A stretch of DNA of 64,000 nucleotides, from contig CM045758.1 of NCBI GenBank assembly GCA_025200525.1, positions 3,774,706 to 3,838,705 of the forward strand, read 5' to 3'. The stretch comes from Camellia lanceoleosa (lineage: Eukaryota > Streptophyta > Magnoliopsida > Ericales > Theaceae). Made by a program: the position numbers and the translations under genes. This document shows positions 10,097-21,983 of this stretch, piece by piece (position 1 is the stretch's first letter; every line of letters begins with the position of its first letter). The notes under the pieces were generated by a model. The model worked only from the letters and a program-made list of their open reading frames with translations, was not told the origin of the DNA and searched no databases.

Positions 10097-13000
10097 CGAG
10101 ACACCCCATTTTTGACCGACCTTAAGACTCAGACGTCATCAATTGAGCGCTTGGTGATGTTGCATATTGTGCTCGTTCTGAGGTTGTGGAGTCCCGGCTA
10201 CGAGCCTTGCCTCCGGACTTCCGGACTCTTTTGTGCTTTCCCTCGGTTTGCGAACCAGGCTCCGTTTTCTCTTCCCAAAGGGAGAGAGAGGTCTCGTAGA
10301 CCATCTCTCAGTGGCCGAAGGATACATTTTGTGGTCGCAGGCCATTTTTCCCTTTTCGGAGCCCGGTTCCCGGTTTTCGGAGCCGTCAGGCCGTGTGCCT
10401 CGGTTCGGGACCGTCTAACCACCTCCGTTTGCCCCGATTTTTGGCATGCATCCTATTTACTCCTTCGAGGACACTGGGTCCGAGACCAACTTGTGGTCGA
10501 ACACCACTTCCTAGGTGCCCACTTTCGGGGCCCCGAACTGCGTGTTTCGGCTCCCGAACCTTCGTTCTACATTTTTGGGCTCTAACCTGAACTTGAGATA
10601 GTCATATTTTCAGGTCCTTTTCATGTTTGATTAAGGACCTTTTACTGTTTGACATCTCCATCTGTCACTTGCCTCTTTACCTCTTTTTGGGCCTATTTTT
10701 CCACGGTATTTTAGGCGTACTTGTGGGCTGTTTTGGACTTGGTTGTAAACTACAAAGTGTCTTATTTTGAGCCCCTATTCAACTTTGTTGAAGGGCTCTC
10801 GGCCATTTGAAAACCGAAGATATCACTTATCCCTTTAACCACCTTTTGGCCCCTTTTGGTGCACCCTTTGCTCAAGGCTTCTTGAGGAAGCCTTGACCCC
10901 TTGTCTTGGCTTCCTCAAGAAGCCTACCAGCTGTCCAAGCTTCTCAAATAAGCCTAGACTCTTTTGCACCCCCCCTTGAACCTTTCTCTTTGCTTAGCCC
11001 TTAAGATGAGTGCTTTACTTGGCCTATATAAGCACTTCTCTTCTCCCTTTGTCTAGGGTTGGAGGTTTTGAACAAAAAACCAGAGGATATATACATACAT
11101 TCTGATATATACATATATCCATCCATCTCTCTCTATATCTATCTTATCCAAGCTTCCAAACACCTTGGTTCTTGCATCATTTGCTCTACAACACCTAGCA
11201 CAACACCTCCATCATCCATTTCAGCACATTGGAGGTCATTTGCAGAGGTTAGGAGCTCAGAAACTTGGATCAAGGGGTGCTGGTTTGCTTCTCTTCAAGG
11301 GTAAGCATCCATTTCCCTTAAACTTGTATGTTTTAGCTTCATTGTTTAGCCCTATTTACAAGTATTTTTGGGCTTCGATGAAAACTGTAAAGAGGCTTGT
11401 TTTGAGCCCTTCTTCAACATTGAATAAGAGCTCAACCTTGTTTGGGACCCCCATGTATGACTTGCTTCATTACCCCTCTTTGGTCCCCTTTTTTTGCATG
11501 CTTTGTTAGCCTACCATGCTCCTATTTTTGGGTCTTCAACAGGCCTAAAAAGTGTCTTATTTTACCCCCCTCTACATGTCTCATGAAGGGTCTTTGGCTG
11601 TTTGGTGCACCCTTTTGGTACTTCATGTTATACCCCTTTGTGGGTCTTAATCTTGCATTGCATTTTGAGCATGTTTGTATATTGATTTGGGGCTTGTCAT
11701 CTACTGTGGGTAGTCATATTTTTGGTCTCTCATCAGTATTGTAGAAGGGTATTTTTCAGTTTGGTGCATTCTTAGCATACCTACCATGTGATGCCTTGTA
11801 ATTGCCTTAATATGCCTTAGGTTGTTAGCCTTTGTTCGAGCATGTTTTAGGCTTAGATTTGTGAAGCTTGTATGATTATTTTGCCAGGTATGAGGTCTTT
11901 CCATGCTTGTTTTGGTCGGCCATGACTTGTATCTCATAGCCTCTTTGTATTTGGCTTGTTGGCCTTAAGAGCATGAGAATGTAGCATGCCTTGCTTGCTT
12001 TATTTTTTTTTTGATGGTTTGGAACCATTTAACATGCTATTTCAGTCCCTTTGGTATGTTTGTATGCTTGCCTTAGTGGCCTCTTTAATGCTTTAAAAGC
12101 ATGTGTTGAATGCTCCATGTTTTGGTCATGTTGCATGCCTTTGGTTTCAAGCCTCTTAGATGCCATCTAAGTAGTCTTTTGGGCTTAGTTTTATGTGATA
12201 AAACTCTGTTTTAGGTTGTTCAATGCACGCCATATTTGTTTTGTATAAGTGTAGTTCAATGCTTCCATGACTTGCCTCAAGTGTTAAACCTATGTTGCAT
12301 GCATTTGTTTATCTTGCTTAACATGATTTGGCATCACTTCATAGCATGATTTTCAGAGCCTAAATTGCATGCTAGTAGTCCATGTTTAACTCATTTCAAG
12401 TGTGCTTGAATGTTGTTTGTTATGCTTAAGTGTTGGTGCCTTAACTTGTGCATGTGTGCATGTGTGTTTGGCCTCCATGATTTAGCATTTTGGCCACTGT
12501 TTTGAGCCTTTTTAGAGTTGCCCAATTCATGTTTTAAGTTCATCCTCCATTTGATTCGCATGCTTGCCTTGTATGCTTACTTGCATGTTTGCATTGTATT
12601 GCCATATTGCATACTAGTTGACATGCTTAGGACTTCATTGCATTGACATGCACGCTAAGCCTCTTGACCAAGTCATGATAGAGGTTTGGCACCCTTATTT
12701 GTTTGTTTGCATTGCATGCATTTGACATCAAAGTTGCATTCTTGGTTCTTTGGGCCATCATGCATGGAAATGCGTGATTAGTGGTCCGAGAACCGAGGCA
12801 CATCTTTCTTTGAGTCAAAAACATGATAAGGAGTGTGTTTGATGCATACATGCTTTGAATTACATTGCCATGCAAGTTGTGTCCTCTGCTGCTGTGAGTT
12901 GCAGGTTCTGCAGGCATTTTGTGCCGACCAAGATCAAGTTTAGTGCCAACCGCGATCTCATCGGCCGATGGATGAATTCAGTGCCGGTGACCACATCCTT

Positions 13001-14323
13001 CAGCCGGTGGTATTCCACCCCAGCCGGTGGTGATCCTCAGTGCCCAAGGAAGTATTCCTGAAGTTTTGGCAGTCTTCAGAGGAGGAAAGCAGGGAAAACA
13101 GAGGCAATCATGCATGGCAGTGCGATTCCGAGTGAGTTCCGGGCGTGTGATGCATCTTGCCCTCTTCCCGAGGCATTTACTGCTTTAATTAACTTAGTTA
13201 ATTTGTTAATTAATTTAGTGAATTTGTAATATTTAATTAGCTTGCGTAGTTAATTAATCTGTAATATTTATTCGTCCCTCAGTGAGGGCGTAATTGTAAT
13301 AAGTGTAGGTGAGTGGCATGTATGTCTCCCAACACCCATTTCTTTCTTCCCTTTTATTTACCTGCTTATGATGGTAGATTAGGACACGTTTAAAATTAGC
13401 ATACCTTATGCAATGCATGCGTGCATCCATACATTTGTTTACATGCATCGGCACATCATCATACAAACCGCATTGTATTTCAATTCCAAATTGAATACAT
13501 GTTTTTTGTAGCATTCCATATGCCATGTTTAGGGTTAGCCGAGCCTACTTTAAATTGCATCCTTGCTTGTGTTGCATTAGCCACTTAACATGAACTAGGA
13601 CATGGATGTTTGCTAACTAGTTTATTGTTTTGTACGAGTACGATATAAGTATTTTACGCTTTAGCATACCACATGCGTGTGAATGTTGCCATGACAAGAT
13701 GCTTACCATGCGCTAAATGCTTATGTGAGATAAACTGTTTGAATGCTGTGGGTGGAGGTTGGATGGCTTGAGTTAGAATAACTCGTCAAATCCGTATTTT
13801 AGCCTACTTGCAGTAGCAATTTCAAACTGCTTCAAAACGAACGGATATGCAATGTTTATTTCCAAATTAGGCAATCTAGTCTATACTTGTTTGTCACAAG
13901 ATAACATAGTAATTCTAGGCTAATAATTGGAACAAGAGCATGTAATGTTTTCAAAAACGGATATCACGATTAAGTAGATGGTCTTGAATGAGACCGAAAG
14001 GGGGTGTTCATAGCTGACCTTCCCCGATCGTACCCAAGCTCCCGAGCCAAGATCACTTTGGTGATGACGGACATGTGGCCTTCGGCACCGAGTCAGGGTT
14101 TCCTAAATTTCCCATTTTAAAATATTTAGGTGGCGACTCTGTAATCTGGCAAAGCAGTCCATGTTTGGCACTACTTTTCAAAAATCTGTTTTCTCAAACG
14201 ATTTGCCGGATTTGGACTCTTTGGTTCAGATTTAGAACCAACACAAATCGAGTCCGAACTGTAGTGACCCCAATATGAACAGAACGGGACTTAACCCTCC
14301 CGGGGCGTTCGGGGACATCTACA
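10097..14323 (+). repeat. Putative long LTR of the Ogre/Tat-like element
   Basis: Opens CGAGACACCCCATTTTTGAC after a weak polypurine stretch (AAGAGGGCAAC, 10086-10096). It is long, T-rich, with many GCATG/TTGCATG words and no coding. It contains a TATATA-rich promoter-like block near 11087-11120 following GGCCTATATAAGCAC (about 11022). Near the end is GGTGGCGACTCTGTAATC (about 14130) and a terminal CTACA at 14323. A length of about 4.2 kb fits Ogre-type LTRs. The second LTR is not in the window, so the boundaries are provisional. Confidence 0.5.
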
Positions 14324-14476
14324 GTTATCTCCATCTCATTTTTGGATAAGTTCATCTTCATCTCATTATACATATTCATGTTAGATAACTTGATACATGT
14401 TCATGTTTAACTCTTGTTACATGGTGCTTCTATTACAAAATGTGATCGCTCATCCATTGTCTGCATTTCTTTTTAG

Positions 14477-14828
14477 ATTGGTGACCTTGGCTTATCAAAG
14501 GTAAAACAACACACTTCAGTGTCAGGGGGTGTTCGTGGAACCTTACCTTGGATGGCACCTGAACTTCTTAGTGGAAAGAGTAACATGGTTACGGAAAAGG
14601 TAAGATTATTCTGAGCATAAACTTTAGAAATATTTAGTTTACATAGTTGTACTTCATTCTCTCTCTAAGAGGTTTTTAATTTCTTCTTTAGTTTCTTTTG
14701 TGTATATTATTATTATTATTTCTTTTTTTCTTCATTGTAGATTGATGTTTACTCATTTGGGATTGTCATGTGGGAATTGCTCACGGAAAACGAATCTTAT
14801 GCGGATATGTATTGTGCTTCTATAATAG
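14477..14828 (+). pseudogene. Captured fragment of a Raf-like (PB1-type) MAPKKK kinase domain, two exons
   Basis: Exon 14477-14599 follows a TTTTAG acceptor. It reads [19 protein letters not shown], then [12 protein letters not shown] and VTEK, that is, the magnesium-binding DFG position (here DLG, as in plant Raf-like kinases), activation segment and APE motif. It ends at an AAG|GTAAGA donor. Exon 14741-14828, after TTGTAG, continues in phase with [15 protein letters not shown] and ends ASIIG|GTATGC. The junctions agree with those expected in plant Raf-like kinases. N-lobe, catalytic loop and C-terminal lobe are missing, and the next exon belongs to a different gene, so no active kinase can be made. 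Confidence 0.85.
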
Positions 14829-14872
14829 GTATGCACTGATATATCTATCCAGTTTTGTAACAAAAAGTATAA

Positions 14873-15698
<826 letters not shown>

Positions 15699-15783
15699 AT
15701 GTCGCATAGGAAGTTTGAGCATCCCCTGCATGGGTCCCTTGGATTTCTCCCACGGAAGCGTGCTGCTCGTCATAAGGGAAAAG
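15699..15783 (+). pseudogene. Captured first exon of cytosolic ribosomal protein L3
   Basis: AAGAGAAG precedes ATG at 15699, and the frame reads [16 protein letters not shown] then [12 protein letters not shown]. This is the characteristic N-terminus of eukaryotic uL3, a protein of the 60S subunit near the peptidyl transferase centre. It ends at a GT donor (AAAG|GTATAC), where the normal first exon is expected to stop. The Arg-to-Leu change in HPRHGS and Arg-to-Lys in RHRGK are small drifts. No later exon follows. A duplicated phrase, AATACATACAAAGAGAT, occurs downstream at about 15807 and 15926. Confidence 0.88.
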
Positions 15784-16081
15784 GTATACTTACTTGGTTT
15801 CTTAAATACATACAAAGAGATGTTCTCCCCACAGGTACATCTCTGTTCGAAGAGCCCTGTCTATGACTGATTTGCATCTGATTAAGTGTAATATTTTGGT
15901 GTTTTAGTCTTACTATATGTATATTAAATACATACAAAGAGATTTAACAAATCTAATCCCTATATTTTGCTTTTTAAATTTGATATAAGTTTGAATCAAG
16001 GGTTGTAGATGTCCTTTGACTACTTGAATAAAATTATGTTTTCACACTTAGGCACATATACAATTTTATAATTACGTTTAG

Positions 16082-16201
16082 CATGCAGTGAGGGAGAGCT
16101 TGCGAGCTTCCAAGAAAGAGTTCAACAAGATAGAAGACGATTTGAAGTCGTTTCAGAGCATTGGGCAGATAATCGGAGAAGTTCCTCTTGACAATAAGCA
16201 A
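16082..16201 (+). pseudogene. Captured exon of 26S proteasome ATPase RPT4
   Basis: After ACGTTTAG the frame reads HAVRESLRASKKEFNK, then IEDDLKSFQSIGQIIGEV and PLDNKQ. This is the coiled-coil/OB-fold junction of the proteasome regulatory-particle ATPase RPT4 (S10b). Plant RPT4 has two extra residues between GEV and PLDN, so two codons are deleted here. The AAA ATPase module is absent. It has the same orientation as the other three captured fragments. Confidence 0.82.
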
Positions 16202-16556
16202 TGTAATTACTCGTTTCTTTTGTTCTTTATTTCCATTTTTTTGGGGTGAAGGAGGGGTTCTGGAAATTGTTTGTGAAATCATTTTAGCCCAGTTTAGAAT
16301 CTGGAGTCTTGATACATGCCATGCAAAAAAATACGAGCTCTAGTCTATTATGGGTTGCCTGTAAATGGAATAATTCATAATGTGCTCTTAGTTATTAAAT
16401 TGGTCGATTAATTTATTGTAATGAACTTAAACTTACTTTTTCTTAGTAAACTCTTCTGTGATGGTTTGAACTTAAATGTGGTATTGATTGATTGCTTGTG
16501 GGTAATTTTGTGATTGTTTAAGCAAGCAGTGGACCCAGATATATAGTTGGCTACTC
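16202..16556. other. Spacer between RPT4 fragment and CACTA subterminal repeats
   Basis: AT-rich sequence without recognised gene or repeat. Confidence 0.4.
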
Positions 16557-17035
16557 GCAGTAAAGTAGATATTAATCACACTTAAAATCTGTGATCTAAA
16601 TGTTTATTATCACAGGTTTTATTAGTTATTAATCACACTTAAAAAATGTAAATGTTATTAATAAGGTGTGATCTAAATATTATTAAGCACACTTAAAAAA
16701 TGTGATCTAAATGTTTTTAATCACACTTAAAAGGTGTGATCTAAATGTTATTAAGCACACTTAAAAAGTGTGATCTAAATATTATTAATCACACTTAAAA
16801 GATGTGATCTAAATGTTTTTAATCACACTTAAAAGGTGTGATCTAAATGTTATTAATCACACTTAAAAGATGTGATTTAAATGTTTTTAATCACACTTAA
16901 AAGGTGTGATCTAAATGTTATTAAGCATACTTAAAAGGTGTGATTAAAAATGACCACTTTTAATCACACTCCCAAAGATCACACTTTAACAAAACTTAAA
17001 AGGTGTGATTAAATAACATACATCACACAAAAAAA
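16557..17035. repeat. CACTA subterminal repeat block
   Basis: About eleven copies of a roughly 38-bp unit, ATCACACTTAAAAGGTGTGA followed by TCTAAATGTTATTA. Each is an inverted repeat (TCACACTT/AGGTGTGA). Dense short subterminal repeats beside the terminus are the usual transposase-binding region of CACTA elements. Confidence 0.85.
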
Positions 17036-17046
17036 GTGATCTTTAT

Positions 17047-17063
17047 CTATTTTTGTAGTAGTG
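17047..17063 (-). repeat. CACTA terminal inverted repeat, right end
   Basis: Minus strand reads CACTACTACAAAAATAG. The partner TIR is not in the window, so the 3-bp TSD cannot be verified. Confidence 0.75.
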
Positions 17064-17812
17064 GTGTATACACAGATCTGTATCTCTCTCTCTCTATGTG
17101 TATCTCTCTTTCTCTCTCTAAAGTCTCTGTGTGATGATGATGATGTGTTGGTTGTTGATGATTTGAATATCTCCTCTTCTCTTCTTTCTTCTTCTTCGGT
17201 GGGTTATGGAAAGAATGAAGAAGAAGAAAAAAAAAGAGGCTAAAACAACGTCATTTTGGGATTTTAGGCCACTCGTACCTCTAATTTTCCGAGCTACATA
17301 GCAGGATTGGCTAATCTTTTTTGGCCCCATTGATCTGAATACACACATAATAATTGAGTGATAGATTATTTCGAAAGATTCTTTTGATTATTATTTTTAT
17401 TTATTGTTTGATTTTGTTTGAACTTTCTTCTATTTGCAAATAATAACATAATAAAAAACAATGATGTTAATAATAATGGTGAGAAAGAAAATGAAAAGAA
17501 AATAATTAGAATTTGGGAAATAATATGAAAAATACGAATGAGTTATTAGGGTGTACCACACAAATATATATATATATATATATTAGGATTTAATGTTTAT
17601 TTTTCTTACTAGTAAATTTACATTAGAGTATAATTGGAACTAAAATTTCAAAATTTTAATTGAGCGATAGATTGTTTCAAAAGATTCTTTTGATTGTTAT
17701 TTTTATTCATTATTTGATTTTGTTTAAATTTTCATCTATTTGCAAATAATAACACAATAAAAAATAATGATGTTGATAATAATGGTGAGGAAGAATATTA
17801 ATATGAAGAATA
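17064..17812. repeat. Host DNA with CT-rich stretch and a tandem duplication
   Basis: 17080-17200 is CT/GAT microsatellite-like. From about 17356 a unit of about 305 bp (starting TGAGTGATAGATTATTTCG) is followed by a second copy from about 17661 (TGAGCGATAGATTGTTTCA). The second copy is interrupted at 17813 and continues at 20262-20308 and again at 31160-31240, as shown by the matching (AT)n and TTAGGATTTAATGTTTAT segments. No coding. Confidence 0.8.
17808..17812. repeat. TSD of solo LTR (GAATA), left
   Basis: GAATA before the LTR; AAATA follows it at 20262-20266 (one mismatch). The undisrupted sister copy near 17530 (AAAATACGAATGAG) confirms the empty-site sequence. Confidence 0.7.
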
Positions 17813-20261
17813 TGTCACAACCCTAACCCGCCCCTTTAGGTTAGGTATCGTAACCGGCTAATAATTCGTGGATTACCAAAGGCCTCTGAACAGACAAGCA
17901 TAAGTAAGGGCTGCGGAAGCAATAATACCAAATTGACAAAGTCCAATGAGTTGTGACAACATATATGAAACAGAAGATTTCAAACTTTATTTTTATACAT
18001 AAGCATGTTAGTCAAGGAACACCAATATTCACAAATATTTACAAACTGTAATTCCTAGAACTTGACTTTACAAACAGACAGAGACTGGCATAATTACAAA
18101 AACAGCCATGGGAATTGACTTCAACTGGAACCTCCACGGGAGGCGCAACGGTTGGCTGACAAAATAGAAGTGTAGGCCATCAACTCCGGGCCTAGTTCCG
18201 TGCTTGCTCACCTACATACATAATATAAGGAGTAAGCTAAAGCCCAATGAATAATAACAAGGTAAAGACTTTAATGAATGATGGCCATAACATGTTTCAA
18301 ATCTCGTAACAGAAAGAATCACAATTATATTCATGTTCATATCATATGTGGTACATCCCTCAGCACTAACATATCATGTTGGTCAAGCTTATTAAGTTCC
18401 ATGAAGGAACCTCCTGCATCGTAACATATCTCATACATAGGCCACAAGATTGTTTCCCATGTAGGCCTCACAATATTCATTTCCAAGTAGGGCCTGTGCC
18501 ACGGTATTCATTTTCCCCGGGCGAGGGCCTCATGACCATGTGCCTCAGTATTATATCCCCTAGGCGAGGGCCTCTGCTAAGGATACCACAATTACGTTCA
18601 AGAAAGTTCGGCAATCATTCATTCATACAAACATTACATTTCGGGAAGCTTGTCATTACATATCATCATTAGAAAGTAATAAAGTTAAACATAACTTTAC
18701 GGAGTTATTACTCACAACAATTGGTCGGCTCACTAGATGGTCAAATGGCTCTTCACTTGTCCTGAGGTGCGTGACCTACATGAACATGCATACAATTACC
18801 CGCTTGAAACACACGCTCGAGTTAGACGTAATGCACTTCGTTATTCTTAGTGTGTGTTTAACTATTAACCTCATTATGGAGTCTTAAACATGGCCTAGGA
18901 ATGCCTAGGATGGAATGAAGATGCAAAAATGCCTTAGAAAATATTTTTCATAATTTTCAGGAAACAAGGGTCCCGCTCGAGCGTGGGTTTCCCCGCTCAA
19001 GCGGACATGCAAACAAAAGTCTCCACTCAAGCGTAAACATTCCCACTCGAGCGGTCTGCAAAATGTGACAAAAGTATTGGATGGGTGAAAATCACGCTCG
19101 ACGAGCGCTTGACCCACGCTCAAGCGTGTGACTCAGGTACCCGCTTGAGCGTGAATTACCCCGCTCGAGCGGATTGTAAAACAGTGCAAAGTACTGGATG
19201 GTCGAATTCCACGCTCGAGCGCCACTTTTCCCGCTCGAGCGTGAGTCCAAATTCTGGAAATTCCAGATTGAACCTTCAAGCTCAAAACCAAGTTTTAATG
19301 CACCAAATTCGATCATCTTGGGCTAATTTTCTGGAAAACTCTTGTAAACTCATAGTACAACATGTTTCAAAGTTCAATTTGAGAAATCAAAGCCCAAAGG
19401 TAAGTTAATTAAATACAATTTCAAACCAATTTTCATGAACATAATTCAAACATGACATGCATGAGTTTAGTCAATTTTCAAGCTTCAAATACTTGCTCTA
19501 ATGAACTCATTTCTTCAAGAACAAGATGAATTCATGGATTATGATCAAAAGATGGACATGCATATGAGGAATTATGAAGTTACAACCTCAAAACTTCCAA
19601 ATACATACACGCATGCAACAATTAAGCTTCATTTCAATAACTTAAACTAGTTCTAGACTCAAATCACTAATTTTGACATGAATCATGCAAGAACAAGCTC
19701 AATTCATAAACAAGAGGGTAATTACACTACCTTAGGTCTTGTAGTTCAAGAAGGGAAGCTCAATTGGGCAATCTACACTTCAAATCTTCAAGTTCTCTAA
19801 GCCAATTCACAATGAAGTCAAGCTATCTCCTCTCTCTCTCTCTCTAGTTCGGTTTTGTGCTCACAATAAGGCTGAGGAAATGTTTTGGTCAGGTGTGTAT
19901 ACAAGTGATTAAACAAGTCCTAGATTTGTCCACTAAGGGACAAAGTTGTAATTACGGCCAAGTATGCAATTCAACATTATTTAACCTAATTTAATCATAC
20001 AGAATCACATTTCAGATAAATATGTCATAAAATCACATTAATTCTAATGATCATAAAACATAAATCGATTCAGGTTCGGCTGCCGATAAGGCCTTCAATT
20101 TGCAGTTCGAAGTTCAATCGAGAACAGATATTTCTACATCGAACAGATAAAAACACATAAATGATGCAATACATATGCAATTAAATTCCGAATTTCTTCT
20201 AAATTACCATTAAGCATGATTAATCACGAATTAGCATTAATCGGAGGTTGGGGTTATTACA
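17813..20261 (+). mobile_element. Solo LTR, 2449 bp, TGTCACAACCC family
   Basis: Begins TGTCACAACCCTAACC and ends GGGGTTATTACA, flanked by a 5-bp duplication. No PBS or internal region follows, so this is a solo LTR left by LTR-LTR recombination. Length and TGTCAC opening resemble LTRs of Tekay/Del chromoviruses (inference). It is homologous to the solo LTR at 46390-48841, which is inverted and 2452 bp. It carries a dense cluster of CGCTCGAGCG-type palindromes (18968-19245). The ORFs in it are not convincing. Confidence 0.8.
18968..19245. repeat. Cluster of CGCTCGAGCG-type palindromes
   Basis: About ten perfect or one-off copies of the 10-bp palindrome CGCTCGAGCG (variants CGCTCAAGCG, CGCTTGAGCG), usually as CCCGCTCGAGCGTG, in under 300 bp. 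They are followed by the hairpin TCTGGAAATTCCAGA (19253-19267). Each full copy holds three CpGs in otherwise AT-rich DNA. Confidence 0.85.
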
Positions 20262-20308
20262 AAATACGAATGAGTGATTAAGGTGTACCAAAAATATATA
20301 TATATATA

Positions 20309-20855
20309 TGTAGATGTTGATTTCCGACCACACTGCCAAACAGGTACTCAGCTAGAGAGCACTAGCAAAATAGATTGCCCGAACAACCTGTCACAGAAAA
20401 AAAAAGATTCCGGCGGTGGTTCGTCTACCCGGGGGCACTCCGATGATTAAGTCAATAATCAAATATCTCTCAAAGACAATCAATAGTGCTTAACTCACTG
20501 TTCTGAATATAAATTGCGTACCTTAGACCCATTGGGGGTGCCTTTCTTTTATAGTCAACTCAATCCTAGTCCTATTAGAAGCCTAGCTTCAATAGACTTC
20601 TTTTCAGTGCTTATCTTGGACTTTTCAATAGATAAAGATAAACTCCCTAAGAGTTTTATCCTTATCCAGGCTGAACTTCTTCCTCATTCTAGGACTCTTG
20701 TCCCTTATCCGCTTATCCCGGACTCCGATATCTTCGGAGATAACCTCGGCCTAGCCGAGATCACCTCGGCATTACGACCAGGACACGTGGCACCCCGGCT
20801 GACACGTCGGCGTTACCTTGGCCATGTGTTGGTACTCAGAAAATATATCCCCACA
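20309..20855 (-). repeat. 3' LTR of the minus-strand Tat element
   Basis: 547 bp. On the minus strand it opens TGTGGGGATATATTTTC. It matches 30613-31159 without length change. TATA box CTATAAAAG at 20546-20554 (minus). Confidence 0.93.
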
Positions 20856-20868
20856 ACTGCCCCCTAGG
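20856..20868 (-). other. Polypurine tract of the minus-strand Tat element
   Basis: Minus strand CCTAGGGGGCAGT abuts the 3' LTR, where plus-strand DNA priming is expected. Confidence 0.65.
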
Positions 20869-21983
20869 TTCTATTACCTTGGCATCTTAAGGTGATGGAA
20901 CCTATATTGTGAATGTCGGCGACCTTGCTGAATCACCCAACACATCGGCTTCACACAACCAGGTACTATAGTCTGTCTCATCAAGGTTTTCAGAACCAAT
21001 AACCTAGTTCATTTGAGTTATTTACCGAGATCTTCCTATCAGCCGAGGTCATTGCTTCATTTAAACCAAGAACTCTAAGAGTTTTGTCAGGCGTATGAGC
21101 TGTCACACAAAATAAACCAACCATTTCTGTTACCCGTCTTCCTTTTACTGGATGGTACCTGATACGCGCTTGTAAGTCGTCTTGTGTCTGAGTGCACGGT
21201 CTAACATGTACGTCACCCTAGACGCATTGATGGTATTTTGCCGACATTCTCCGCGTTTCAATCAAAAAATCAATTCTCTCTTTCCGTCTCTTCACTTTAC
21301 ACCATCGTTCTCAAGCTCCCAACTTTTTCTCTCTCTAACTTTTTCTTCCAAGTCTGCCATTGTCACTCTTGCGAAGCTTTCTACAATTACTTCTGTTCAC
21401 TCCCCTCTAGCGAAGATTTTTGTTGCACTTTTCCGATTGCTGCCTCTATCTGATCTCGGCGACTCTAATTTTCCCTTGTAAGTCACTGTTCCTTCGTTCC
21501 GATTTTTATTCTTCCTCAAACTGTTATATCTGTATATTGTAATTGCAATGCTGTTCACATTTGTCTTTTCGAATCCAACCATATATTTTGAGCATATTTT
21601 TCTCATGATTTTGTTTTTTGCCTACACCGTTCTTTAATATACACATAATACCCATATACTTGTTCACTCTGCCACTGTTCTTGGCCTTGCACCCTGGTAC
21701 ACACTCTGTCACAGTGTTCTTGATGATTCACCTCTATTCTTGATTCTAAATCATTGCTCTTGTTTATGTTTGTTGGGTTTTTTTCCAGATTCTTGCCTCC
21801 CATCTTCGTTCCCATAGATCTAGGTTTGGGATTCGTTTATAAAACCCACAAATTCTAAGAAGAACTGAAACGATCCCCACAAATTCTTACCCTAGCTCAC
21901 ATTTAGGTTTTTGCCGAGGTCCTTATAACCTTTTCAAAACACCTTTTTTCTAAAATCCAGCTCTTCCAATTTAAGCCGACGTT
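20869..21983. other. Leader region upstream of the antisense ORF
   Basis: About 1.1 kb without a gene. A CT-rich stretch (about 21270-21360, CTCTCTTTCCGTCTCTTC-like) and TTCCCATAGATC sequences lie before the ORF start at 21984. This is the likely promoter/5' UTR of the antisense ORF (inference). Confidence 0.4.

Larger units (their letters stand above)
1..14323 (+). mobile_element. Degenerate Ogre/Tat-like Ty3/gypsy LTR retrotransposon, left end outside window
   Basis: The parts seen are a broken Tat-type gag at the left edge, a long interior without recognisable protease, RT, RNase H or integrase, several tandem arrays, and a long terminal block starting near 10097 with the ACACCCCATTTTTG opening I associate with Ogre/Tat LTRs. 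Absence of pol between gag and the presumed 3' LTR suggests a non-autonomous or heavily deleted copy. The interior is split by a complete second element (1868-6214). The right boundary near 14323 is placed where the LTR-like sequence ends in CTACA, just before captured-gene sequence. The left LTR and TSD are not in the window, so boundaries cannot be confirmed by duplication. Family placement rests on the gag and is an inference. Confidence 0.55.

Noticed and set aside
10112..10590. Overlapping ORFs up to 157 codons at the start of the putative LTR
   Set aside because: Open on both strands in several frames with Pro/Arg/Ser-rich text and no conserved motif; GC-rich LTR sequence is the simpler reading.
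14130..14150. TGGCGACTCTGTAATCTGG as a PBS marking a 5' LTR end
   Set aside because: It resembles an Ogre-type PBS, but no internal retroelement sequence follows; about 190 bp later the LTR-like sequence ends and captured-gene DNA begins. Kept inside the LTR feature with low boundary confidence.
15834..15866. Fifth captured exon after an ACAG acceptor
   Set aside because: Only about ten codons before a stop and no recognisable match.
17061..17348. ORFs in the CT/GAT-rich stretch
   Set aside because: Low-complexity Ser/Leu and Glu/Lys text on opposite strands from a microsatellite.
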